64,000 bases of DNA from Marsupella aquatica (Eukaryota > Marchantiophyta): the NCBI GenBank assembly GCA_973895155.1, contig OZ316893.1, forward strand, positions 15,128,001-15,192,000, in the 5' to 3' direction. The notes under the pieces are model-generated. The model made no database searches. It was not told where the DNA came from and was given only the letters and a program-made list of their open reading frames with translations. This document shows positions 9,495-19,140 of the stretch, piece after piece; within the stretch, counting starts at the first letter, position 1; each line of letters opens with the position of its first letter. The translations under genes and the position numbers were made by a program.

Positions 9495-10770
9495 GATTTC
9501 TGCAGCATGGGGAGTACCCCACACATGTTACTACTGCCCAGAGAGACCGAATTCAGCAAAGGTCCAAGCGCTACTTGTGGAAGGGAGATCATCTCGTGCG
9601 CTGCTTGCCAGACAGGGAAGTGGTGGTTCCACCCATTCATGAGAGGGTTGGCCTTATTCGTAAGGTACATTCTAAGCTTGGTCATTTTGGCGTTAAGAGG
9701 ACTTACAGCCTCTTGGTCCCTCATTATCATTGGAGAGGCATGCATGGCCAGGTTCGAGATGTTATTGCCCGGTGTGAGCAGTGTGATAGGGTAAGGACTT
9801 CTTTCACGTCTCGGCAACCCACACTTCACCCACTGCCTATTCAGGGCATGTTTTATCGTTGGTCATGTGATTTGGCTGGAGAATTGCCCCTCACATCTCG
9901 GGGTAATCTCTACATCATGATCATGATAGAGCATTTCTCCAAGTGGATAGAACTTGTGGCATTGCCGGATAAAACCTCCCGTAGCACCAGCCAGGCATTC
10001 CTACAACAAGTTCTCAGCCGCTTTGGAGCTTGTGCAGAATGTCTCACTGACCAGGGCTCAGAGTTTAGAGGAGAGTTCCAGGAGCTGCTTGATCAGGCCC
10101 TCATTGATCATCGCCGGACATCACGAGATCACCCACAGGCAGATGGCTTGGCAGAGCGCATGGTTCAGACATGCAAGAAGGGCCTCCGGAAGATCTGCCT
10201 CACCAAAAACAAGGAGGATTGGGACCTGGCCTTACCCTACATTGCCATGGGGTATAGGATGTCCAGACATGCATCACTGTCTAACTTTTCTCCCTACTTC
10301 TTGTTGTTTGGTCGTCACCCAGTTCCACCTTCTGCTATTGTTGCTCACATGCTTCAGGTGGTGGACTTGGATTCAGCTGTGACTTGGTCTGATGTGATCT
10401 CTGAGAGGGCTGCCCTATTCAGGAGGGTTATGCCCATGGCCATGGAGAATTTGGCCATTGCACAGCACAGGGACACATTGCGTTATGCACACACACGAGG
10501 GGGCACTTTTCAGCCCAAGGTCAGGAAGTTTGATGTGGGAGATTTTGTGTACTTACAGCGGCAAGCTAACGACACCCTGGACACCTGTACCAGTCATACT
10601 ATTCTCAGGGTTAAAGCTATTCGACCGTCTGGAGTGCTAGAGTTACAAGGGGCAGATGGGCGCACAATTGCTGACAATGCCAAGAATTGCGCCCCTTGTC
10701 ATCTGCCTAACCTAGATCCCACCATTGTGACTTCTACTTGGATTCCACCTGTGGACTACCCTTGCAAGGT
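9386..10770 (+). pseudogene. gypsy integrase, in the -1 frame relative to RT
   Basis: This frame is open from after a TGA at 9383-9385 and overlaps the RNase H frame until 9494. The integrase zinc-binding domain has HSKLGHFG and then CEQC near 9670-9785. The catalytic triad is Asp in WSCDLAGE, Asp in LTDQGSEFRG (about 10047-10076) and Glu in GLAERMVQT (about 10144). A KFDVGDFVYL segment near 10530 begins the C-terminal GPY/F-like domain. I see no chromodomain; the frame runs towards a PHD finger instead. I see no canonical slippery heptamer in the 9386-9494 overlap, so a simple indel is more likely than programmed frameshifting. Integrase inserts the cDNA into chromosomes. Confidence 0.9.
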
Positions 10771-10920
10771 GTGTTTGCGATGCGAATTGATGATGCTGAC
10801 CAGATGCTGCTGTGTGACAATTGCAATGGAGGGTACCATCTTTTCTGCCTTCGGCCTGAACTTACCCAGGTGCCAGAAGGGTTATGGTTTTGCCCTTCTT
10901 GTGCTCCACGTGCTACCTGA
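10738..10920 (+). pseudogene. PHD finger at the C terminus of the gypsy integrase
   Basis: The integrase frame reaches YPCKVC (about 10758-10775), which supplies the first Cys pair. The -1 frame then gives QMLLCDNC, GGYHLFCLRP and GLWFCPSC, ending at a TGA at about 10918-10920. Together they make the full C4-H-C3 ligand set of a PHD zinc finger with the usual Trp before the last Cys pair. One frameshift between about 10770 and 10800 splits the domain in this copy. PHD fingers bind histone H3 tails, so the likely role is tethering of the integration complex to particular chromatin, comparable to chromodomains of chromoviruses. The motif is seen directly; the targeting role is inferred. Confidence 0.85.
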
Positions 10921-10950
10921 ATTTTCTTCAGCCCTCCTTTTGGCTGTGGT

Positions 10951-10959
10951 CTGGGGGGG
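10951..10959 (+). other. poly-G tract, possible gypsy polypurine tract
   Basis: A run of seven Gs after CT lies 30 bases past the polyprotein stop and directly before a sequence that recurs 536 bp downstream. The position suits a polypurine tract next to a 3' LTR. The following bases are ATACAGAGG rather than TG, so the assignment is tentative. Confidence 0.4.
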
Positions 10960-11139
10960 ATACAGAGGTTTACACCTCCACTACGTACATACCACTTCAT
11001 TTGCTTTTTCTTGGCACTTGTGAATGTGATTGGACTTTTTCTATGCATGTTGGTTGCTAGCAGCTTGCACATATGCCTTGCCGGTGACTTGTATGTTTTC
11101 GATACACTATGGCTATGATACTATATGTCACGACAGCTG
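10960..11139 (+). repeat. 180-bp direct repeat, copy 1 (gypsy 3' end/LTR part)
   Basis: Bases 10960-11139 recur at 11496-11675 with only two differences (CAGCTT against CAACTT, CTATGATA against CTACGATA). The intervening 356 bp has no ORF. The pair may be a duplicated part of the 3' LTR, or one LTR unit of 536 bp followed by a truncated second. Without the 5' LTR I cannot decide. Confidence 0.9.
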
Positions 11140-11145
11140 TCATGC

Positions 11146-11185
11146 CGAGGGACAGTGCCTCTTATGCACATCGGCATGTCCCTCG
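11146..11185. other. inverted repeat CGAGGGACA/TGTCCCTCG
   Basis: A perfect 9-bp stem (11146-11154 with 11177-11185) encloses 22 bases and follows the sequence TGTCATGC. It lies in the putative LTR region of the gypsy element. It could be part of an RNA structure or a protein-binding palindrome; no function is shown. Confidence 0.5.
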
Positions 11186-11495
11186 CCTGCCCGCTAGGTA
11201 TGTAGTTAGGGCTAGTGTACTACCTGAGTTAGCGACATGTTCTTGTAGCAAGTCTGGGCCGTTCTTGAAGCAAATGTGCTTGTTAGTGTGACGCCAGGAC
11301 TTTGCTTGCTTAGGGCATGTCTTTCTTTGTGGGTTTTTAGTTCTTCTTGAATCGCTGTCGACAGAGCTCAGACAGTGCTCGTCGGTTCTGTACACGGGAT
11401 TCACATAGTGATTCGTTAGATGCTCCCGGCCGATCTTGGCATCCCGCCGGTTTTTGATTCGATTTCAGTACATTTGTTTCTATCACGCCTTTTAT

Positions 11496-11675
11496 ATACA
11501 GAGGTTTACACCTCCACTACGTACATACCACTTCATTTGCTTTTTCTTGGCACTTGTGAATGTGATTGGACTTTTTCTATGCATGTTGGTTGCTAGCAAC
11601 TTGCACATATGCCTTGCCGGTGACTTGTATGTTTTCGATACACTATGGCTACGATACTATATGTCACGACAGCTG
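11496..11675 (+). repeat. 180-bp direct repeat, copy 2
   Basis: Second copy of the sequence at 10960-11139, 98.9 % identical by my count. It ends in the same CGACAGCTG. The sequence after it (GGTTGTAGG) differs from that after copy 1 (TCATGCCG). Confidence 0.9.
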
Positions 11676-12049
11676 GGTTGTAGGCCAGACATCTGTTGCT
11701 TGAATGCTGTATTCAACATCCAACAAGTACTCAAGGTGCAATAAATTGAGAAGTTTGTGTGCTTGTGTTGGATGCTATGGACCCTCGCGTGGCCATCAAT
11801 GAGAGGATAACGGTGCCTCATCATTCCCCCTCCCTTCTGTGCCTCGTCATCAATTCCCTCCCTCCCTCGCGAATGCTCCCCCCATGCCTCAGTCAGTCCA
11901 TCCCCTCCCCTCTGTGCCTCATCATTCCCTCCCTCCCTCGTGAATCCCCTCGATCTTAGCAATTCTCTCCCTCCCTTCATTTCGCCAATGCTCCCTCCGA
12001 TATGGGCCAGCTCTCCTTGCACAGTGCAACGCACTGGCATAGGGCTTGT
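11676..12049. other. CT-rich non-coding stretch with a decayed Helitron-like 3' end
   Basis: Between 11810 and 11990 a CCCTCC/TGTGCCTCATCATT pattern repeats imperfectly. At 12023-12035 there is AGTGCAACGCACT, a small palindrome, followed by GGCATAGGG and CTTGT. This resembles the terminal hairpin and end of the Helitron at 60982-62436, but the last four bases are CTTG instead of CTRR. No gene is seen. Confidence 0.45.
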
Positions 12050-12154
12050 ACCCCATAATTTGTAAGTGGGTGTTGTAAATAAAGTGAAATTGAGGTTTGG
12101 CTCCTACCCCATAATTTGTAAGTAGGTGTTGTAAATAAAGTGAAATTGAGGTTT
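12050..12154 (+). repeat. tandem duplication, 56-bp period, two copies
   Basis: ACCCCATAATTTGTAAGT and the following bases recur exactly 56 bp later, with one substitution noted. The sequence is non-coding. Confidence 0.85.
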
Positions 12155-13639
12155 CAAAATTAAATTTGGAAAACTGATGAAGAAAAATGTTTGCATCTTT
12201 TCTCTCACTCAAGGTGACATTGAACACAATGGCCAGAAATAAATATATAAATTGGGAGGAGGGTACAAAGACCCCAAGAATCCCACTTAGACGCTTAGAC
12301 GTCACCACTGTCCCAATCAGATTCGAGGGTTATTTGTTATTATATGCCGCCAAATGGAGGAGGCTTTGAGGTTGCGGCGATCATGTTGGATCGTCACATG
12401 TGTACTCGACGATTTCTTTTCATTTGTTCGCGCTGAAGATACGTACAGTGGTATTCTGCTTTGGAAAACCCGCATTCCAATGTAACGCGAAGTAGACAAT
12501 TGTTTCAACGGTTTGCGGCGGAGCAGAATAATACAGCCTTCCAAGTTTGTTTAATTGTTTTGTTTGGTTTTTCTATAGTTATTTTATAAAGAGAAACCTC
12601 GAGCCCTGCAAAGCAGAATTATGCTTGGATGGACCACCAGATGTAGCCATGTAAGTCGGATATATGCAGTAAATTTTGGGTCGCAAAAGTGTGAGTATTA
12701 TTTTATGTAAAGGAAATATGTACCAGTTGAGTGCAAAGAAACGTTTAAGAGAAATACACGTGCGTTTGCGGTGGTACATCCAAGTTGATTGTCAAATGTT
12801 ATTGGCGCATCCGGGCTTCTTTCCCCTGTGCAGTGGCTTCAGGAAATCCTCAATTTTCGTTTTTCTATTTATTTTAAAAGTATTTCTTACAACTATCAAG
12901 TATATATGGCGCATTCAACATGATTGAAACTTGCGGTTGACAGGAATAGAATTTGGCGCGTCAACCAGGGAGATAGGTGATTAAGGGAAGCTGATCCTAA
13001 CACATGTTTCATTTTTCTTTTTGTCTTGTAGTTATCTATTAATGATTTTTGCAGTGTTCTAGAAAGCATTTGATTTTAATTTTATTACTGTGTAATTTAT
13101 ATTGGGTGAGTGGAACAAGGGGAACTGAAAAGTTGATTGTGCATAAAACATTCTTATGGTATCATGACCAAATCCATCCATGTTAAATAAATAGTGTACA
13201 GTTTACACTATAGCCCATTGCTTGCGCATTCTAGGGTTGTCGTTGCAGCCATATTATGTGGTGTGACAATATCTATGCAAGGCATGAAAATGTCAAGATG
13301 AGACAAACAATTGTAAGCGAGTATTGTTGTTGTGACCATGCAATCTTTGGTGCAACAATCCCTGATAGTACATTGCACATAAATGTTGAGGAGCCAAAGA
13401 ATTACAAACTGTGAGGCAAGGAACCAACATCATTCCAGTTGTATCTTTATAAAGTCATGTTTGTGAATGCGGAAGTCTAGTCAATTCAGTTGGGAGCTTG
13501 ATGTTGTAAATGTTATCATTTTGGCAAGGGTGTAGGGCACAAGATGGGTCACGAAGGCCACTGTATACAGAGTCCAAACACATTCATGTGACAAGAGGAG
13601 ATTTATTTATTTTTGTTTCTGTTGTGCTTTTATTTTTGT
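12155..13639. other. gene-free AT-rich stretch
   Basis: ORFs are under 85 codons, show no recognisable domain and have no coding-like composition. I see no RNA gene or terminal repeats. Confidence 0.6.
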
Positions 13640-13985
13640 TGTTTGAGCAAAAAATCTCTATTCATAAGACAACATGCACATGTGCAACATCCAATGAACA
13701 CACAAGTGGCTCACAAACTAAGGAGATATATGGTTCACCTCTCTAGGGGTTATGTCCATAAGAACACACAAGACAATTGTACTGAATTCTAGGTCCACTA
13801 CCAATTCTGAGTCTAGCTCCACAAACTAAGTTCTCCTAATCTTTCAACTGCTCTATAACAATAAGTATAAGTTCCCCTCATTAGTAAGTCCTAGTGAATG
13901 TAATAGTAGCACATCTCTAAGTTTAACCAAATATGTAATTATAATTAGACTAACCATGATTATATTATAATTTTAGACCTAAGAG
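13640..13985 (-). repeat. decayed copia LTR relic, minus orientation
   Basis: Read on the minus strand, this stretch matches the LTR of the copia element at 1210-7668 in several blocks. These include the ATGGTTCACCTC, GTCCATAAGAACACACAA and CTCTATAACAATAAG regions and the AGAGTAAAT end. Divergence is high and ends are not exact. No internal element sequence is attached, so it is probably an old solo LTR. Confidence 0.6.
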
Positions 13986-14062
13986 TAAATGCCTAATAAA
14001 ATTATAATAAATAAAATTTCATATAAATAATTATCAGTTTCTTAAGAGCATGGGCAGGCGTG

Positions 14063-14332
14063 GGGCTCATACAGGCAGGTAAGGAAAGAAGGGTGTATGT
14101 GAATTTGACTAAAACAATTTTTTTCTTGAACAAACATGATTTGCTCCCCCATCGTTGGCAGGATTTTTTATTAGTGTTTGATTTAAATACAAATACTGGG
14201 CTCATACAGGCAGGTAAGGAAAGAAGGGTGTATGTGAATTTGACTAAAACAATTTTTTTCTTGAACGAACATGATTTGCTCCCCCATCGTTGGCAGGATT
14301 TTTTATTAGTGTTTGATTTAAATACAAATACT
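14063..14332 (+). repeat. 135-bp tandem duplication, two copies
   Basis: Copies 14063-14197 and 14198-14332 differ by one base (AACAAACAT against AACGAACAT). Because 135 is a multiple of three, the duplication creates a 97-codon ORF that repeats its own 45-codon peptide. I regard that ORF as an artefact. Confidence 0.93.
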
Positions 14333-15229
14333 ATCTATACTCAGCTACACTGAGACCTCTATAGGAAGACTTTTGAGTTCTATCTCTTATATAGATATTT
14401 GAATATGATATTGACTGAGAATGCTTATAGATCACGTGTTCAAAATGGCCAGTTGTTTAGTGATCAATGAACTTTTGATTTACTATATGGGGCCTTACTC
14501 TATATGTTCTTGTCAGTTGAAATTAGGAGCTCTCCCATTAAATTTATTTCAGAAATTTAATTTACAGGTTTTGGTAGTTTCAGAATTTTCTATTTGTTAA
14601 GGCTTAAACAGGGGACCTCATGTCGACAACCTCCTGAAACTGGCACAAGTAGACAAGCATTGATCCAAACACCTCAATAGCACCCTCCAGTGATGATAAA
14701 ATCTCGATGGTTGGAGTGCCTCCACAAAACGCTAACCTCCCAGAACTGACAATAGGAGATGAGAAATGAATGATCCACACACTCAAAATTAAAAGTTTGA
14801 GTCACGATAAAATTTTGAAAATCTGCCAACCCCCTCATCAACCCCTTCTGTCAAGGGAAAATTTTACAAACCTACACAAATTGTACTAATAATGATGGAC
14901 AAACCCACTCTAATGTAAGGGAGGATCCTCGAAAGCCTATAATCATCATCTGAAGATATAATTTATTATTGGCTGAACTTTAAGTTCAACTTTGTGGTGT
15001 GGGCCCAAATTTTTTCTAAAGTTTTTGCGCATCTATCCTCCAATATACAGTATACTATCATCAATGCGTCTCTTAGTGTATACTTCAATGGCTTCCTCAA
15101 ACAGTCATACTCTATTCTCACGGACTTTCAATGCGCTTTCCCTTTTTTTTCCCCTGGTACTTTATTCTCTCCAACTTCCAATGTGTTTGTTTTTTCATCT
15201 TTCTTTTTTAATTTCTTTTTAATTTGGAT
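14333..15229. other. gene-free stretch
   Basis: AT-rich sequence with only short ORFs. Nothing recognisable on either strand. Confidence 0.55.
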
Positions 15230-16720
15230 GAAATGGGTGACCTGGGACACTCTTTCCAAAGGGCTCAATAAGAGGGGCGACCCTTTTTAAGGGTCCTTTT
15301 TCTCTGGGAGCATTCCATTTTTTTTTAATTTATTTTCTTGGGGTGAAATGGAGGTATATGCTTGATGGGACCCCTGCCAAAAGAAATTTAGTTGATAGGC
15401 CCTTATGAAACTTTTATTACAAACTAGGCCCCTTCTGGCACTTTTGTGTCAGATATTCTTGTAAAGTTCCTATAAAGGAGTTTAGCTTGATATTGTCACC
15501 AATAAGAGCTACTATAAAGTTTAGAGTCAAACCATGCTTAATGACAAACTACATCGTTGGGCGAACCTCGGAGTAATGGCGACCGTCGCTTGCATTGTGA
15601 CTTCCTAAGTGAAGACAATATGGGTCATGTCTTTAGGTTTAAATTTCATCTTTAGGTTATTTCATGGAACCTATCCACAGGGTTTGCATGATGTTTCGAC
15701 GTTTTTCTTTGTTCTTTTGTCTAAGTATGGAATGAATCTTCTATTTTTGGCCATATATTCTATTCCCGTCCCTATTGCAACCTTTAAATTGTCTTCTCAC
15801 ATCTAGACCCCAAATTTGTCTAAGTATGGAAGGAACCAAGGGTCTTGTACTCTTTGGTGTTTTCACTTGTTGCAACCCCGGTTGCAACTCTAAAAAATTG
15901 TCTAAGTGTGAAACAAAGACACCATGGACTCAATCATAACGGGAAAATTTTGCTAGCCTGCACGAAAGCTTGCAATAACTAGACTAAATGTTTAGACTAA
16001 ATATTGTACAAACCCACTATGATCCTATAGCGATGGATCCCTTAAAACTCCATAATTATGTGAAGACATAATTCATTATGTCTTCAAACATAGAAGTACT
16101 CTATAATCATGTGACATACGCGCAGTGGACTATGATGCAAATAATGTGCGGTGAATTGTGATATGAAATGTACGATTTACCATGCATTTAGGCACCACAT
16201 AAGAACCATGTGTACGGAACCTATCTAGGGGGCCTTGTTGGTAACAACATTTTTGTGAGGGGTCTAGTTTGTCACAAAAGTTTAGTAGGGGCCTTTCATG
16301 TAAATTTGTTTTGGCAAGGGTCCCATCAAACATATACCTCGGGTGCACTGGGTCACCTGGAAGAGGGACGACTCTTTTAAAGGGGCTAAATAAGAGGGGA
16401 GGAATAAAAAAGGAGGGGAGTATTATTGTTAAGAATTAAGAAATTTTATTCTTTACCTGGGACACCCTTTCCAAGGGGCTCAATAAGAGGGGTGACTCTT
16501 TTTAAGGGGCCTTTTTGTGTGGGAGCATTCCATTAATTTTTATTTCTTTTCTTTGGGTGAAATGGGTCACTTGGAAGAGGGACGACTCTTTTAAAGGGGC
16601 TAAATAAGAGGGGAGGGTTAAAAAAGGAGGGGAGTAATATTGTTAAGAAATTAAGAAATTTTATTCTTCACCCGGAAGAGTGACTACTATTTTGAAGGGG
16701 CTAAATAAGAGCATCTTTTA
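15230..16720. repeat. complex dispersed repeat with about 80-bp inverted ends
   Basis: Bases 15353-15433 are an inverted copy of about 16256-16338 (both contain TTTGATGGGACCC or TTGATGGGACCCC and CTAGNCCC blocks). Outside them, CCTGGGACAC...CAAGGGGCTCAATAAGAGGGG-type sequence occurs directly at about 15240 and 16458, with a related version at about 16350 and 16560. This could be a foldback-type element nested in a local repeat family. No ORF or transposase is visible. Confidence 0.55.
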
Positions 16721-17523
16721 AGGGACCTTAAAAAAGAAAGAGTAAAATATGGATAGAGTGAAGGAGAATTGCTACTTTAATAGTTGAAAATGAAAATGAA
16801 GATGAAATAATAAATAGAATACAAATCAATCTTTTTATAATACACTTTTGAATGAATTAATAAACTTAAATATTAAATGGGTGAAAAATGCATTTAGGGT
16901 TGCATGGGAAAAGAAGAAAATACATTTTTAAAAGATGGAATATAATTTTTTCATATAAATAGTTTCACAAAATTTGATATCCCAACCATAGCACCCGCTC
17001 CAGCATTCGCATGGGAACGATCTAGGTTTCCCAATCTCACATTGCAATCTGAGCAATTACAAAAATTTCCAAACCTCTCACATGTTCAAATGAAGACCTG
17101 GTGTGGTTGATGTCTAGATTGACTACCTTGATTTTGGACCACTCTTGTGAGGTTGGCAACCATAGAAGAGCTATTTGTTTTCCGTTCAAACCACAAGATC
17201 TTGAAACAAAAATATGCTTGCAAAAATGCCAATTTACTGCACAAATTTTCCTTGAAATTAGTTAGAAATGTCATCACAATGCAATTGGGTGAAGAAGTCC
17301 ATCCAAAACAAGGGCCTTTTTTCCAGCCACTACTAACATTTTAAGGGGAGGAATAAAAAATACAAAGAAAGGGACGCTAGTTCATAGCATTTTAATAATT
17401 ATGAAATCAAACTAAAAACAGAAAAAGATCTTCTTTTACTCCTTTGCTGAACTTCTCACCCATTTTAAACAGAAATCTAATTTTGTTTGAGTAATTATTG
17501 GCTGAATTTTCAACTTAGCCTTG
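16721..17523. other. gene-free AT-rich stretch
   Basis: Only short ORFs; no domain, RNA gene or repeat structure recognised. Confidence 0.5.
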
Positions 17524-17640
17524 TGATGGGGAGGGGAGGTGGGGGTTGGGTTTTTTTTTTTTTGGGGGGGGGGGGTTAGGGGAAAAATGCTTGCTTAGGG
17601 TTTAGGGTTTTGGGTGTTGGGGGGGGGGGGGGGGAGAGGG
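17524..17640 (+). repeat. G-tracts with telomere-like TTTAGGG units
   Basis: A T-run of about 13 is followed by about 12 Gs at 17550-17573. Two TTTAGGG-like units lie at about 17594-17611, then a G-run of about 16 near 17620-17635. TTTAGGG is the plant telomere repeat. The guanine runs could form G-quadruplexes. Such homopolymers are also prone to assembly error. Confidence 0.7.
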
Positions 17641-18239
17641 CAAAAACGCTTCCAAGCTCATTTCTCCGCATATGTTCTTCACAAAAATACCTTATAATCT
17701 GTCCCTCAACCAGCTATAGTTTATGCATAGGCAAGGCATTTGGGTACATAATACCTTCAACAATGTAATCTATGATGAGATACTAATTATCTGCTAATTG
17801 TTTACATGGTTGTGAATTATTACCATGCTTGTATGCTGAGTGTCAAATATAAAATTGAAAGATCAAAGAGGACAATAAAGTGGGGTGAAAGCTTCAAGTT
17901 TTCCCAGATGTGCGTTCAACTTTGTGTCACTCTCTATTTATTCAATTTGGTTCCAAAGTCGAGTGAACCACAAAAGACGTTGGTAGAGAATGACTTGACA
18001 AATATTTTGATGCAAAGAACCCGTACTCAAAGATAGAGGAATTATTTTTCATGATGCATCACTCACTTGAATTTAATTCAAGATAACTCCTGGTTTTTCA
18101 CGAATACTTGACAAATGTCATAGTCATATGTGAAACATGGTTTTCATCTACAAAATCAAACGCAGAATAATACAACCATTTACATAACACATCATGAAGT
18201 CGTGTAATGGTTTAGCCTTTGTGACCGACCCCTTTGGTC

Positions 18240-18500
18240 ATGTGCCTGGTTAATATGTCTTCAAACATACACGTACATTGGTAAAGCAGTTGGAACCCCA
18301 TGGTAGATTGCATTGTTTACAGTTGAACATGTGGTGGACTATGACGAGGTGCACATTGTTCTTTGGTGAGAACCTTGCAACGTACTATGTAGTTACACAC
18401 CACACAAGAACCGTATGTACAGAACCCAACGAGGGGCCCTACTTGGCAACAAAACTTTCATGGAGACGGGCTTACAGTTCCCTAAACTACAGTAGATGAA
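18240..18500 (+). repeat. second copy of the repeat at 16070-16240
   Basis: Shared blocks include GTCTTCAAACATA, GTGGACTATGA, ACCACACAAGAACC, GTACAGAACC and GGCAACAA-type sequence in the same order as at 16070-16240. The copies are diverged. No coding capacity is evident. Confidence 0.55.
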
Positions 18501-19140
18501 GGCATTTAAACAACAATTCCCCCAAAAACCAAAATAGATTAAGGCATGGCAATGGCAAGATTTGGTCTCAATGACTATGCTAAATCAATAATGATTAATC
18601 AGTCCGCTCCGTTCTAAAGAAAGGTACTATATAAACATAGGAACTCTGAAACCGATGCCACCCGCGAGCAACTGCTCTTCATACCCCCAAATAAAGAAAA
18701 CCAAGAAAAGAAACGAGAAATTAGTGAAGAAAAAGTGCATTCCTTCCCCCAACGAGCGAGGGAAGGATCAAGAAAGAATACGCAATGCCTATCGGGATAT
18801 TAATCACGGTACAGTAATTGCCTCTAGCCCTAAACAGAAAGAAACGAAATACGGTAGTGAACAACCCAGCTGGGTGAAACCAGGGCGGTACACCAATGAC
18901 AGTAACAATAGAAAATGACCGCCGTAGGCTTCGTTATTGAGGTTAGCAAGTTAGTAATGTAGATGGGAAACGAATGGGGGGATTTACTACGGTGAAGGGA
19001 ACAGCAGCTGTAGAGTGAGTAGGTCCGTCATTCAGGTCTCCCCTTCCTGAAGTGTGAACGGGTACCAAGGCTCGACTGTAACTGAACAGCCAAATTTAAC
19101 AGACTAGTCAAAGCAACCAACGGCGTAATTTTCAAGAACC
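18501..19140. other. gene-free stretch
   Basis: Contains a TATATAAA-like sequence near 18628 but no gene that it could serve nearby. ORFs are under 90 codons and not convincing. Confidence 0.4.

Larger units (their letters stand above)
1..11139 (+). mobile_element. Ty3/gypsy-like retrotransposon encoding a DNA methyltransferase and a PHD finger (partial, dead)
   Basis: The element enters the window already inside its coding region, so the 5' LTR, gag and protease, if present, lie outside. Visible modules in order are a cytosine-5 methyltransferase domain (1-1209), an inserted copia element (1210-7668), reverse transcriptase and RNase H (7669-about 9390), integrase (about 9390-10760), a PHD finger (about 10765-10910), and a poly-G tract and repeats (10951 on). 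Removing the copia element and one copy of its CAGAC target duplication brings the methyltransferase frame directly into the reverse-transcriptase frame, so both belong to one polyprotein. Gypsy order (RT, RNase H, then integrase) is seen directly. Two TAG stops and two frame changes show that this copy is inactive. The right boundary is uncertain because the 5' LTR is not available for comparison. Confidence 0.85.

Noticed and set aside
10960-11675. Small terminal-repeat retrotransposon (TRIM) of 716 bp
   Set aside because: The repeats do not start TG or end CA, no primer-binding site follows copy 1, no purine tract precedes copy 2 and no clear target duplication was seen.
14060-14353. 97-codon ORF
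   Set aside because: It is created by the 135-bp tandem duplication, which repeats the same 45-codon peptide; no coding signature.
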